Assembly: GCF_006438925.1 (NCBI RefSeq)
Contig: NZ_RCZA01000003.1
Span: 410,241 to 474,240, forward strand
Source of the DNA: Pseudomonas mandelii
Lineage (GTDB): Bacteria; Pseudomonadota; Gammaproteobacteria; Pseudomonadales; Pseudomonadaceae
Direction: 5' to 3'
Length of the DNA stretch: 64,000 bases
Under the pieces are notes generated by a model. The model was not told the origin of the DNA and did not search any database. It saw only the letters and a program-made list of their open reading frames with translations. Positions 1-9,280 of the stretch are shown one piece after another (position 1 is the first letter of the stretch; each line of letters begins with the position of its first letter). Position numbers and translations under genes: made by a program.

Positions 1-1401
1 CTCGACCGCCAACGTGCCGTCCGACAGCAATCGCCCGGTCAGGTCTTCTTCGCGTAATTGCCTACGCACTTCCGCGTCAAAGGCTTCGGCGAACAACGGA
101 AAATTCGCTTCCGGCAGCGTCAGGCCGGCGGCCATCGCATGGCCGCCGTATTTGCTGATCAGATTCGGGTGTTGCGCCGCCACCACGCTCAATGCGTCGC
201 GAATATGAAAACCCTGAACCGAACGCCCCGAGCCCTTGAGCAAGCCATCGCCGGCATCGGCAAAGGCAATGGTCGGGCGGAAATAGCGTTCTTTCATACG
301 CGAAGCGAGGATTCCGATGACACCTTGGTGCCACTCGGGATCGAACAGGCACAAGCCGAACGGCATCGACTCGACCGGCAGATCCTTCAGTTGAGCCAGC
401 GCTTCACGCTGCATGCCCTGCTCAATGGATTTACGGTCCTGGTTCATGCCGTCGAGTTGAGCGGCCATTTCACGCGCCAGACCAGCGTCTTCGGTAAGCA
501 GGCATTCAATGCCCAGGCTCATGTCATCCAGACGCCCCGCCGCGTTCAGACGCGGGCCAACAATGAAACCCAGGTCAGTAGAAGTGATGCGCGTGTGGTC
601 ACGCTTGGCGACTTCGAGGATCGCCTTGATCCCCGGCCGAGCACGCCCGGCGCGAATCCGCTCCAGGCCTTGGTGCACCAGAATCCGGTTGTTGGCATCC
701 AGCGGTACCACGTCGGCGACGCTGCCCAGGGCCACAAGGTCCAGCAGCTCGCCGATGTTCGGCTGCGGCTTGCTCTCGTACCAACCGAGGCTGCGCAAAC
801 GCGCACGCAGAGCCATCAACACGTAGAAAATCACCCCGACGCCGGCCAGTGCCTTGCTCGGAAACTCGCAACCCGGCTGGTTCGGATTGACGATGGCATC
901 GGCCAGCGGCAACTCGTCACCGGGCAAGTGGTGGTCGGTGACCAGCACCTGGAGCCCGGCCTTTTTCGCCGCTGCCACGCCTTCAACGCTGGAGATACCG
1001 TTGTCCACAGTGATCAGCAACTGGGGTGTACGGGTCAGCGCCACTTCAACGATTTCCGGCGTCAGGCCGTAACCATACTCGAACCGGTTCGGCACCAAAT
1101 AGTCGACGTGCGCCGCGCCCAGCAGGCGCAAGCCCAACATGCCCACGGTGCTGGCCGTCGCGCCATCGGCGTCGAAGTCACCGACGATCAGAATCCGCTG
1201 ACGCTGCTCCAGCGCCGTCACCAGCAAATCCACCGCCGCATCGATGCCTTTGAGCTGCTGGAATGGAATCAACCGCGCCAGGCTCTTGTCCAGTTCAGCC
1301 TCGGACAGCACGCCCCGCGCCGCGTACAGACGGGTCAGCAGCGGCGGCAGATCACCGAGGAATGGCAGGGTGTCGGGCAACAGGCGGGGTTCGATGCGCA
1401 T
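1..1401 (-). CDS. recJ: single-stranded-DNA-specific exonuclease RecJ (partial, C-terminus cut by window edge)
   Basis: RecJ is the 5'-3' single-strand exonuclease of recombination and mismatch repair. Reading leftward from ATG 1401, the frame is open for 467 codons to the window edge. About 100 C-terminal residues of the usual ~570 are therefore missing, and this is not a pseudogene. The DHH phosphoesterase motifs are clear: GDFDADG at residues 74-80, DNG at about 133-135 and TDHH at 155-158. These supply the metal-binding aspartates and histidines of the nuclease centre. The gene lies 66 bp downstream of yaeQ in the same direction. Confidence 0.97.
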   Translation of the reverse strand, partial: MRIEPRLLPDTLPFLGDLPPLLTRLYAARGVLSEAELDKSLARLIPFQQLKGIDAAVDLLVTALEQRQRILIVGDFDADGATASTVGMLGLRLLGAAHVDYLVPNRFEYGYGLTPEIVEVALTRTPQLLITVDNGISSVEGVAAAKKAGLQVLVTDHHLPGDELPLADAIVNPNQPGCEFPSKALAGVGVIFYVLMALRARLRSLGWYESKPQPNIGELLDLVALGSVADVVPLDANNRILVHQGLERIRAGRARPGIKAILEVAKRDHTRITSTDLGFIVGPRLNAAGRLDDMSLGIECLLTEDAGLAREMAAQLDGMNQDRKSIEQGMQREALAQLKDLPVESMPFGLCLFDPEWHQGVIGILASRMKERYFRPTIAFADAGDGLLKGSGRSVQGFHIRDALSVVAAQHPNLISKYGGHAMAAGLTLPEANFPLFAEAFDAEVRRQLREEDLTGRLLSDGTLAVE

Positions 1402-1467
1402 GGGGTGACAGGTGCTTCTCTTGGGTACGTAGGATAAAACCGGATAACGCGGACCAGCAGCGAATAA

Positions 1468-2010
1468 TCAGCCGCGCTCGCCGCTCAGCCACTGCAACTG
1501 GACTTCGTGCTGACCACGGTCGTCGGTGACGAAAATCGTTCCTTCGCTGATCATCACGTCCCACTTGATAACCCGGGGCATGTCTTTGGCCAGGGTTTCC
1601 AGCACTTCCTGCGGAACAGCAGCGATGTGCACGTTTTTCAGGTTCTTGATCGCCGGGATCACTTTGGTCTCCCAGACGCGCAGGCTGCCGTAAGCCAGCA
1701 GGCTGGTGCGCTCGGTGCGACGAGAGCACCACGTCAGGCGATCGGCGTCTGGCTGGCCGACCTCGATCCAGTGCAGAACACGGTCGTCCAGGCTCTTTTC
1801 CCACAGGGCAGGTTCGTCCACGTCTGACAGACCGCGACCGAACGACAACTGCTCGTTGTACCAAAAGGCGTAGGCCAGCAGCCGCACGGTCATGCGCTCT
1901 TCAGTTTCCGAAGGGTGACGGGCGATGGTCTGCTTCACGCTCTCGTAGACGCTGCGGTCGAGGTCGGTAAGGTTCAGTTCAAACTTGTAGGTCGTGGACG
2001 GCTGGGCCAT
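1468..2010 (-). CDS. yaeQ: YaeQ family protein
   Basis: This 180-residue protein matches the usual YaeQ length (~180). The family has a PD-(D/E)XK nuclease-like fold, but its biochemical role is not settled. ATG 2010 was chosen because the protein then begins MAQPSTTYKFELNL, as in homologues; an in-frame ATG 60 bp upstream would add an unconserved tail. The core contains RLLAYAFWY at about 43-51 and a WIEVGQPDADRLTW segment at about 80-93, both typical of the family. It is followed in the same direction by recJ. Confidence 0.9.
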   Translation of the reverse strand: MAQPSTTYKFELNLTDLDRSVYESVKQTIARHPSETEERMTVRLLAYAFWYNEQLSFGRGLSDVDEPALWEKSLDDRVLHWIEVGQPDADRLTWCSRRTERTSLLAYGSLRVWETKVIPAIKNLKNVHIAAVPQEVLETLAKDMPRVIKWDVMISEGTIFVTDDRGQHEVQLQWLSGERG

Positions 2011-2157
2011 GAACGGGCTTCTTGATACGGGGAAAGGCGGCAAGTCTAACCGATGCGGTAGGCAATCCACGAATTGAAGGCGATCAACCTTGGTCGTCTG
2101 ACGTTCGGCTATGTTAAAACCCTGTATTCGCTCAACCTTTGTCCTACAGGATCCAGC

Positions 2158-3357
2158 ATGCCGCTCACCGGAAAACCGCTCTCAGGTCTGAAAGTCATTG
2201 AATTGGGTACGCTGATCGCGGGGCCGTTTGCCTCGCGCATTTGCGGAGAGTTCGGTGCCGAGGTGATCAAAATCGAGTCCCCCGATGGCGGCGATCCGTT
2301 GCGAAAATGGCGAAAACTGTATGAAGGCACCTCGCTGTGGTGGTTCGTCCAGGCGCGCAACAAGAAATCCCTGACCCTGAACCTCAAACACCCCGACGGC
2401 CTGGCGATCTTGAAAAAACTGCTCAGCGAGGCGGACATCCTGATCGAGAACTTTCGCCCTGGCGTGCTGGAAAAGCTCGGCCTGAGCTGGGAAGTCTTGC
2501 ACGCACTGAACCCGAAACTGGTGATGGTGCGTCTCTCGGGTTTCGGTCAGACCGGGCCGATGAAGGATCAGCCAGGCTTTGGCGCCGTCGGTGAATCCAT
2601 GGGTGGCTTGCGCTACATCACCGGGTTCGAAGACCGGCCACCGGTGCGCACCGGGATTTCCATCGGCGACTCTATTGCCGCGCTCTGGGGCGTGATCGGC
2701 GCATTGATGGCCCTGCGTCATCGCGAGGTCAACGGTGGCCTTGGCCAAGTGGTGGATGTGGCGCTGTATGAAGCGATCTTCGCCATGATGGAAAGCATGG
2801 TCCCGGAGTTCGACGTGTTCGGTTTCATCCGCGAACGCACCGGCAACATCATGCCGGGCATCACGCCCTCGTCGATCCACACCAGTGCCGACGGCAAACA
2901 TGTGCAGATCGGCGCCAATGGCGATGCGATCTTCAAGCGTTTCATGCTGATCATTGGTCGCGAGGACCTGGCCAATGACCCTGTGTTGGCGAGCAACGAC
3001 GGACGCGATAACCGTCGCGACGAGATTTATGGGGTGATTGATCGCTGGGTCAACTCGCTGCCGCTGGACACCATCATCGAGCAGTTGAATCAGGCCGACG
3101 TACCGGCCAGCCGGATCTTCAGTGCGCAAGATATGTTCAGCGATCCGCAGTACCTGGCCCGGGAAATGTTCCTGAAGGCCAAGTTACCGGACGGCAAAGA
3201 TTTCAAGATGCCGGGAATCGTGCCGAAACTATCAGAGACACCCGGCACTTCGGAATGGGTCGGGCCGCAGTTGGGCGAACACAATGCGCAGGTACTCAAC
3301 GATCTTGGTTACGACAAGGAACAGATCGCAAAGCTGCGTGAAGACGGGGCCATCTAA
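2158..3357 (+). CDS. CaiB/BaiF family (class III) CoA-transferase
   Basis: A 399-residue class III CoA-transferase, related to formyl-CoA and carnitinyl-CoA transferases, which move CoA between carboxylic acids through an aspartyl-CoA thioester. The N-terminal block VIELGTLIAGPFASR (residues 13-27) leads into the GAEVIKIE strand. Asp171 in GISIGDS is the expected nucleophile. NKKSLTLNL at 68-76 and ENFRPGVLEKLGL at 97-109 are family blocks. ATG 2158 was preferred over an upstream ATG at 2074, because the conserved protein starts with the PLSGLKVIELG segment. The acyl substrate cannot be assigned from sequence. Confidence 0.92.
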   Translation: MPLTGKPLSGLKVIELGTLIAGPFASRICGEFGAEVIKIESPDGGDPLRKWRKLYEGTSLWWFVQARNKKSLTLNLKHPDGLAILKKLLSEADILIENFRPGVLEKLGLSWEVLHALNPKLVMVRLSGFGQTGPMKDQPGFGAVGESMGGLRYITGFEDRPPVRTGISIGDSIAALWGVIGALMALRHREVNGGLGQVVDVALYEAIFAMMESMVPEFDVFGFIRERTGNIMPGITPSSIHTSADGKHVQIGANGDAIFKRFMLIIGREDLANDPVLASNDGRDNRRDEIYGVIDRWVNSLPLDTIIEQLNQADVPASRIFSAQDMFSDPQYLAREMFLKAKLPDGKDFKMPGIVPKLSETPGTSEWVGPQLGEHNAQVLNDLGYDKEQIAKLREDGAI

Positions 3358-4264
3358 GCTGGAACGCCTGCTTTCATCAGCACTCGATCACGCCCACGGC
3401 TGGCGGGTTTTGGCGACGCTCATCTTATTGTCGTGCCTTGGCTCTCCCGCCTCGGCGCAGCCCAAAGAGACGCTGATCTGGCTGCTGCGCGATTTGCCGC
3501 CAACGATGATTCTCGAAGGTCCGAAAAAAGGACAGGGAATCATCGATCAAATGCTGCCGCTGTTGATCGCCGGCATGCCGCAATACCAGCACGCCCTGAT
3601 GCGGGTCAACCGGGCCCGTGGCATGCAAATGCTCCACGAAGCGTCGTTGACGTGCGATCCCTCGCTGGTCTGGACCAAGGAGCGGGAACAGTGGATTACG
3701 TTCTCCATTCCGGCCTTCCGCGCCGTCAGCAATGGCCTGGTCGTCCGGCAGGAAGATCGAGCGGTGCTGGAACCGTTTCTTGTCGACGGTGAAGTCGATC
3801 TGGCGGCAATGCTGGCCAGTGGTAGAAAGAAAGTCGGTGTAGTGGCTGAGCGCAGTTATGGTCAATTCCTCGACACGCTGCTGAAACAGGCACTGCCCGA
3901 CGCGCTGACACGTCACTACGGCAACGACGCCCTCGGCAGCCTGTTACAAATGCAGCGCCTGGGTCGCTTGCAGGTGGTTTTGGGTTATTGGCCGGAAATT
4001 CGCTATAAGGCCGATCAGGCACAGATGGCCGACGACCAGCTGGCGTTCTATCCGGTCAGAGGCACGGGTAAATACCTGTCCGGGCACATCGGCTGCTCCA
4101 ATACACCTCAAGGCCGAAAGGCGATCAATGAGATCAACCAGCTGTTACGCACCATGCCGCATGATCGACTGGATCAGCAATACGCTGACTGGCTGGATCC
4201 GGAAAGGCGCAGCGATTACCTGAAAGAAACCAAAGCGTTTTTTGAGCACCAGGCCGAGCAATGA
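3284..4264 (+). CDS. periplasmic solute-binding-like protein (TIGR02285-type)
   Basis: The mature part resembles periplasmic amino-acid-binding folds of the TIGR02285 type: an early WLLRDLPP strand, then DPSLVWTKERE and NQLLRTMP near the C-terminus. A hydrophobic segment (LATLILLSCLG, about residues 43-53) followed by SPASAQ looks like a signal peptide with an Ala-X-Ala cleavage site. The start is uncertain. The only ATG (3284) overlaps the preceding CoA-transferase by 74 bp and leaves a long N-terminal tail. TTG 3410 or CTG 3359 are possible later starts. No transporter subunits are adjacent, so the ligand is unknown. Confidence 0.75.
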   Translation: MRRYSTILVTTRNRSQSCVKTGPSKLERLLSSALDHAHGWRVLATLILLSCLGSPASAQPKETLIWLLRDLPPTMILEGPKKGQGIIDQMLPLLIAGMPQYQHALMRVNRARGMQMLHEASLTCDPSLVWTKEREQWITFSIPAFRAVSNGLVVRQEDRAVLEPFLVDGEVDLAAMLASGRKKVGVVAERSYGQFLDTLLKQALPDALTRHYGNDALGSLLQMQRLGRLQVVLGYWPEIRYKADQAQMADDQLAFYPVRGTGKYLSGHIGCSNTPQGRKAINEINQLLRTMPHDRLDQQYADWLDPERRSDYLKETKAFFEHQAEQ

Positions 4265-4283
4265 CAAATCGCAGGCAAAAAGA

Positions 4284-4315
4284 AACCCCGAGAAGTGGGG
4301 AGACGACTCGGGGTT
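4284..4315 (-). terminator. intrinsic terminator
   Basis: A 9-bp perfect stem (AACCCCGAG at 4284-4292, CTCGGGGTT at 4307-4315) is followed on the minus strand by a T-rich run, TTTCTTTTT. It lies about 120 bp beyond the DUF3509 gene and could also stop the plus-strand gene that ends at 4264. Confidence 0.75.
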
Positions 4316-4434
4316 AAACGTGGCCTACATAAAGACCAGTGGCAGCAAGCTACAAGCACCGGAGCACAATGCTTGATCCTGCTGTTACAAGGTCTGACTG
4401 ACCTAAACGCAGGAAGGTTCCCACAAAAAACAAT

Positions 4435-4722
4435 TCAATTACGGTTGGCCAGGATTTTGTCCTGAGCAGCATTACGCAACGCCGCGATGACGCAGGGCTC
4501 CAGCCTGCCTTCGGCGATCAGCACATCGCGGTGCAATCCGTCGACGACATCGGTCAACAGACGTTTGCTGGTCAATTGGGCCTGATTGAACACCCGCTCG
4601 ACCACAATAGCGCCGGTCGCATTTTTCAGTGTCACCAGGCATTCGCCCTGGGTTCCCGACGGGGTCAACGTTACCTGATACGGGCTCAGAGCTTCACCGA
4701 GCAATAGACTGATACTTTCCAT
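4435..4722 (-). CDS. DUF3509 domain-containing protein
   Basis: A small cytosolic protein of 95 residues belonging to DUF3509, a family seen almost only in Pseudomonas and without known function. Recognisable stretches are SLLLGEALSPYQVTLTPSG near the N-terminus, the VVERVFNQAQL segment, and the C-terminal GRLEPCVIAALRNAAQDKI. No membrane segment or signal peptide is visible. ATG 4722 (MESIS...) was chosen; a GTG 12 bp upstream is an alternative. It is monocistronic, with a terminator 120 bp downstream. Confidence 0.82.
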   Translation of the reverse strand: MESISLLLGEALSPYQVTLTPSGTQGECLVTLKNATGAIVVERVFNQAQLTSKRLLTDVVDGLHRDVLIAEGRLEPCVIAALRNAAQDKILANRN

Positions 4723-4884
4723 CTCGATCACCACTCAATAGTCCGAAAACAAAGTGCCTGGGGCGTGCCTACAGTAAATGACCACTGGCTCGAGAAGAAA
4801 GTTCTGGATACCGACTGCTGGGGAACCTGCGCCGCGGGTCAATAGAGCATGCACGGCCAAGATGACAGATAAAAAACAGCCGCG

Positions 4885-6243
4885 TCATACCTGCTGCTTG
4901 CGCTTACCGATATCGATCCATCCGCCCAACAGACCCCGCAATTGTCCGTCGGCACTGTAAAACGGCACCGTCCACTGATAGACATGCCTGACGCCGTTGT
5001 TGAACATTAATTGACGCTCGGTGAAGCGGGTCTTGCGCGTACCGAGCTGGGCCATGAACTCTGCATGCAACAGTTCGGCGGTCTCTTTGGGCAAGATGTC
5101 CAGTTCAATCAGCTGTCGTCCCTGAACCTGGTCGAAACGGGTCGACAAGCCCTCCTCATAACTTTTGTTGCACATGATCAAACGCCCTTCCAGATCACGA
5201 ACAAACATCGGATCGGGCATGGCGTCCATCAACGCATGCTGGAAGGCGAGCTGATCACTCAGACTTTTCTCGGCATCCAGGCGTTGCTGGATCAATGCCG
5301 TGAGCCGTCGGTTCCAGAGCAGGGATAACAGACCGAACAGACTGACGATAAACATTCCCCAGCAGCCCCACTCGGCGAGTCGGTGCCAGGCGTCGGGCAC
5401 CTTGACGGGGGCAATCCCATTGAGCCATTTCAGGCGAATGGCGCGCAATTCAGCAGGATCAAGCGCCTCAAGCGCCTTGTTGAGGATGCTCGACAGCTGA
5501 GGCTGACCTTTGCGTACGGCCAGGTGGTCCGCCTCCCATTTGCCCTCCACCGTATACCCGACCTTGAGCTGCCCAGACGGATAGAGTTGTGCTCCGGTTT
5601 CGTTCTCGATAGTGGCATAAGCCTCACCGCTCTCGACCAACGCCCGGGCTTCCGCATAGGTTTTAACCAAGCGCAGCTCGATGTCCGGATTGTCGCGGCG
5701 AATCGTGGACTCCAGCGCATGCCGGGTCGGTAACACCAGAACCTTTCCCGACAGCTGCTCCAGGGATTGCACTTCTGGCGCCCCCGCCCGCCCGACGAAC
5801 ACCCAGCCAGCGCCACCGAACGCATGACTGAAATCCAGAAACGTCTTGCGTTCGTCATTCATCGCCAGCGTCGTGCTCATGTCCGCTGCGCCACTTTCCA
5901 GTCGCCCGAGCAACTGATCGGTGGAAAATGATTCTTCGTGAACAAACCGCAATCCCGTCATCGCGCTGATGCGGTTGAGCAGATCATTGTTCAAGCCGCT
6001 CCATTGGCCGTGCTTATCCTTGAACAGGTACAGCGGGTATTGCACCGATGCGACGATGACTTTTGAATGCTCGGCAATCCATTTCAACTCCTGAGCATCA
6101 AGCTCGATTCTTAGGCCAGCAACCGATCCTTTGGAATCGGTTGCCGCCAATTGCGACGCGCTCCCCCATTGAGCAAAGCCCAGGGTGCCGACTAAAAAAA
6201 ACATCCAGCACGCAGCTGGTTTTAACCCTCTGAAAAACAGCAT
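4885..6243 (-). CDS. periplasmic-binding/transmembrane/PAS sensor protein without kinase domain
   Basis: A 452-residue membrane protein built like the sensor half of BvgS/EvgS-type hybrid kinases. It has an N-terminal signal segment (about 1-30), a periplasmic SBP_bac_3-like domain (about 55-275, with SGLNNDLLNRISAMTG and AADMSTTLAM), one membrane helix at about 292-311, and a cytoplasmic PAS domain (about 333-448, starting ALMDAMPDPMFVRD). The protein stops right after the PAS end, GGWIDIGKRKQQV. In kinase relatives the dimerisation/His domain begins there. ATG 6243 follows an AAGGGAAG ribosome site. No response regulator is adjacent, so any output partner is unknown. Confidence 0.85.
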   Translation of the reverse strand: MLFFRGLKPAACWMFFLVGTLGFAQWGSASQLAATDSKGSVAGLRIELDAQELKWIAEHSKVIVASVQYPLYLFKDKHGQWSGLNNDLLNRISAMTGLRFVHEESFSTDQLLGRLESGAADMSTTLAMNDERKTFLDFSHAFGGAGWVFVGRAGAPEVQSLEQLSGKVLVLPTRHALESTIRRDNPDIELRLVKTYAEARALVESGEAYATIENETGAQLYPSGQLKVGYTVEGKWEADHLAVRKGQPQLSSILNKALEALDPAELRAIRLKWLNGIAPVKVPDAWHRLAEWGCWGMFIVSLFGLLSLLWNRRLTALIQQRLDAEKSLSDQLAFQHALMDAMPDPMFVRDLEGRLIMCNKSYEEGLSTRFDQVQGRQLIELDILPKETAELLHAEFMAQLGTRKTRFTERQLMFNNGVRHVYQWTVPFYSADGQLRGLLGGWIDIGKRKQQV

Positions 6244-6320
6244 TACCACTTCCCTTCGTGATCAACTCGCCCGTCCTTCATGGGGCGAAAACCCAACAAG
6301 TGTGACATGCAGAAATGAGA

Positions 6321-6342
6321 AAGCCCGTCAGGAGACGGGCTT
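6321..6342 (-). terminator. intrinsic terminator after thrC
   Basis: Perfect 9-bp stem AAGCCCGTC/GACGGGCTT with a 4-nt loop, 24 bp beyond the thrC stop. The minus-strand tail is only moderately T-rich (TCTCATTTCT). Confidence 0.7.
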
Positions 6343-6365
6343 CAAAATGTGACAGTTTTAATTGG

Positions 6366-7775
6366 TTACAGAGGCTTGCCGCGGTTGCCATGCTTGCTGA
6401 CAAAGGCCTGCACGGCTTTCAGGTCATTTGGCAGCACGGTGCAGCGCTCATCTCGCTCAAACAAATCAGAAAGATGTGCAGGCAGTTCGAGCGCTTTTCC
6501 TACGCCAGCTTTTTCCACAGCGTCCGGGAATTTGACCGGATGCGCCGTACCGAGGATCACCATCGGGATATCCAGGCTGCGACGGCACTCGCGCGCCGCC
6601 TTCACGCCGATAGCGGTGTGCGGATCCAGCAGTTCGCCGGTTTGCTCAAAAACTTCGGCAATGGTTTCGCAGGTTTGTGCGTCATCCACGGCCAGCGAAT
6701 CGAATAGCTTGCGAGCTTCGGTCCAGCGTTCCTGTTCGACGCTGAAACCGCCACCTTGTTTGAAGGTGTCCATCAGCCCGGCGATCGCTGCGCCGTTGCG
6801 ACCGTGCAGGTCGAACAGCAGGCGTTCGAAGTTCGACGACACCATGATGTCCATCGACGGCGACAGCGTGGCGTGCAGGGTGTCCTTGACGTACTGATTG
6901 CCGCTCATGAAGCGGTGCAGGATGTCGTTGCGGTTGGTGGCGACGATCAACTGGTTGATCGGCAGGCCCATGTTGCGCGCCAGGTAACCGGCGAAAATGT
7001 CGCCAAAGTTGCCGGTCGGCACCGAGAACGATACCGAACGTGCCGGGCCGCCCAACTGCAGGGCTGCATGGAAGTAGTAAACGATCTGGGCCATGATTCG
7101 CGCCCAGTTGATCGAGTTCACGGCGACCAGACGCGTGCCTTTGAGGAAGCTCTGGTCGGCGAAGCTGGCCTTGACCATTTCCTGGCAATCATCGAAGTTG
7201 CCTTCGATGGCGATGTTATGGATGTTCTCGCCGAAGATGGTGGTCATCTGGCGACGCTGCACTTCGGACACGCGGTTGTGCGGGTGCAGGATGAAGATGT
7301 CGACGTTTTCGCAGTGCTTGCAGCCTTCGATGGCGGCCGAACCGGTGTCGCCGGAGGTGGCGCCGACAATCACTACGCGCTCACCACGTTTTTCCAGCAC
7401 GTAGTCGAGCAGACGACCCAGCAGCTGCAAGGCGAAGTCCTTGAACGCCAGGGTCGGGCCGTGGAACAGCTCCAGTACCCATTCGTTGCCGTTCAGCTGA
7501 CGCAATGGCGCCACGGCGTTGTGGGAAAACACACCGTAGGTTTCTTCAAGAATCTTTTTGAAATCGGCATCAGGGATGCTGCCGGTGACGAACGGGCGCA
7601 TTACCCGGAAGGCCAACTCGTGATACGGCAGGCCGGCCCAGGAAGCGATTTCTTCCTGGGTGAAACGTGGCAGGTTTTCCGGGACGTACAGACCACCGTC
7701 CGTGGCCAGACCGGCCAGCAGGACATCTTCGAAATTCAGGGCCGGTGCCTGGCCGCGGGTACTGATATAACGCAT
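6366..7775 (-). CDS. thrC: threonine synthase
   Basis: ThrC converts O-phosphohomoserine to threonine with PLP, the last step of threonine biosynthesis. The 469-residue length is normal for the pseudomonad enzyme. The PLP-binding lysine is Lys112 in the PTLAFKDFALQLLG block. GATSGDTGSAAIEG, at about 143-156, forms the phosphate-binding loop. ATG 7775 is preceded by a TTGGAGCC ribosome site, which rules out the in-frame ATG 12 bp upstream. It lies 66 bp downstream of hom in the same direction, so homoserine dehydrogenase and threonine synthase probably share a transcript. Confidence 0.97.
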   Translation of the reverse strand: MRYISTRGQAPALNFEDVLLAGLATDGGLYVPENLPRFTQEEIASWAGLPYHELAFRVMRPFVTGSIPDADFKKILEETYGVFSHNAVAPLRQLNGNEWVLELFHGPTLAFKDFALQLLGRLLDYVLEKRGERVVIVGATSGDTGSAAIEGCKHCENVDIFILHPHNRVSEVQRRQMTTIFGENIHNIAIEGNFDDCQEMVKASFADQSFLKGTRLVAVNSINWARIMAQIVYYFHAALQLGGPARSVSFSVPTGNFGDIFAGYLARNMGLPINQLIVATNRNDILHRFMSGNQYVKDTLHATLSPSMDIMVSSNFERLLFDLHGRNGAAIAGLMDTFKQGGGFSVEQERWTEARKLFDSLAVDDAQTCETIAEVFEQTGELLDPHTAIGVKAARECRRSLDIPMVILGTAHPVKFPDAVEKAGVGKALELPAHLSDLFERDERCTVLPNDLKAVQAFVSKHGNRGKPL

Positions 7776-7841
7776 GACTGGCTCCAATAGACAGTGTTCG
7801 CAAACCCGGGCCCGCAGGCGAGCCCGGTGAACGATAACGGC

Positions 7842-9146
7842 TTAGTTCAGGTGCTCGACGCGGATCCGTACGACCGGACCGACTACGCCCGCCAACGCTT
7901 CCAGGGCGGCGATCGCGTCGTTCATGTGCTGTTCCAGCACGCGGTGAGTCAGCAGGATCATCGGCACCAGGCCGTCGTGTTCTTCGACTTCCTTCTGCAT
8001 GATCGATTCGATGTTGATACCGCGCTCCGACAGGATGCTCGCCACCTGCGCCAACACGCCCGGATGGTCCTTGGCCTGGATGCGCAGGTAATAGGAGCTT
8101 TCGCAGGCCTCGATCGGCAGGATCGGGTGGGCCGACAGCGAATCCGGCTGAAAGGCCAGGTGCGGTACGCGGTTTTCCGGGTCGGAAGTCATGGCGCGAA
8201 CCACGTCCACCAGGTCGGCGATCACCGACGAAGCGGTCGGCTCCATGCCAGCGCCAGCGCCGTAGAACAGGGTCGAACCGGCGGCATCACCGTTGACCAT
8301 CACCGCGTTCATCACGCCGTTGACGTTGGCGATCAGGCGATCGGCCGGGATCAGCGTCGGGTGCACGCGCAGTTCGATGCCGGCTGCGGTGCTGCGCGCC
8401 ACGCCCAGGTGCTTGATGCGATAGCCCAGCGCTTCGGCGTAGTTCACGTCAGCGGTGGTCAGCTTGGTGATGCCTTCGGTGTAGGCCTTGTCGAACTGCA
8501 GCGGAATACCGAACGCGATGGACGCCAGGATCGTCAGCTTGTGGGCCGCGTCGATGCCTTCAACGTCGAAGGTCGGATCGGCTTCGGCGTAACCCAGGGC
8601 TTGCGCCTCGGCGAGTACGTCTTCGAAGGTGCGGCCCTTCTCACGCATTTCGGTGAGGATGAAGTTACCGGTGCCGTTGATGATGCCGGCGACCCAGTTG
8701 ATACGGTTGGCCGACAAACCTTCACGGATCGCCTTGATCACCGGAATGCCACCGGCCACAGCCGCTTCGAACGCCACGATCACGCCTTTCTCGCGCGCCT
8801 TGGCGAAAATTTCATTACCGTGAACGGCAATCAGTGCCTTGTTCGCGGTGACCACATGCTTGCCATTCTCGATGGCCTTGAGTACCAGCTCGCGGGCAAC
8901 GGTGTAGCCGCCCACCAGCTCTATAACGATGTCGATCTCAGGGTTCGTGGCCACTTCGAAGACATCGTTGGTAATCGCAATACCGGTCGTTTGGAACTGA
9001 GGCTTTGGCGTGCGCATGGCAATTTGTGCCACTTCGATTCCACGCCCGGCACGACGAGCAATTTCCTCGGCGTTACGCTGAAGTACGTTGAAGGTACCGC
9101 CACCGACGGTCCCTAACCCACAGATGCCTACTTTGACCGGTTTCAC
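7842..9146 (-). CDS. hom: homoserine dehydrogenase
   Basis: Reduces aspartate semialdehyde to homoserine with NAD(P)H, at the branch point for threonine and methionine. The 434-residue monofunctional form has a Rossmann motif at residues 5-13 (VGICGLGTVGGG region), the catalytic domain (NGTGNFILTEM and ADPTFDVEG blocks), and a C-terminal ACT domain from about residue 350 (RIQAKDHPGVLAQVASIL), the usual site of threonine feedback. The start is GTG 9146, placed 8 bp after a strong GGGGAG ribosome site. Upstream in-frame codons would add 18 unconserved residues. It is transcribed toward thrC. Confidence 0.97.
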   Translation of the reverse strand: MKPVKVGICGLGTVGGGTFNVLQRNAEEIARRAGRGIEVAQIAMRTPKPQFQTTGIAITNDVFEVATNPEIDIVIELVGGYTVARELVLKAIENGKHVVTANKALIAVHGNEIFAKAREKGVIVAFEAAVAGGIPVIKAIREGLSANRINWVAGIINGTGNFILTEMREKGRTFEDVLAEAQALGYAEADPTFDVEGIDAAHKLTILASIAFGIPLQFDKAYTEGITKLTTADVNYAEALGYRIKHLGVARSTAAGIELRVHPTLIPADRLIANVNGVMNAVMVNGDAAGSTLFYGAGAGMEPTASSVIADLVDVVRAMTSDPENRVPHLAFQPDSLSAHPILPIEACESSYYLRIQAKDHPGVLAQVASILSERGINIESIMQKEVEEHDGLVPMILLTHRVLEQHMNDAIAALEALAGVVGPVVRIRVEHLN

Positions 9147-9280
9147 TGTGAACTCCCCATAAAACGGCCGACTCAAGGCCGGCCGTGAAAACAACCGCAT
9201 ACTCGCGGTTCTCTATTAATGGCTCGGCGAACGCTGCCGCCGAACCATGATCGTCAATGGCTGACCGTGACGATGCGAAT

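Noticed and set aside
1..1401. recJ as a broken gene
   Set aside because: The frame is intact up to the window edge; only the window cuts it.
4735..4884. A hidden kinase domain after the sensor protein in another frame
   Set aside because: Reading all minus-strand frames of this 150-bp gap showed no His-box or ATPase-like sequence.
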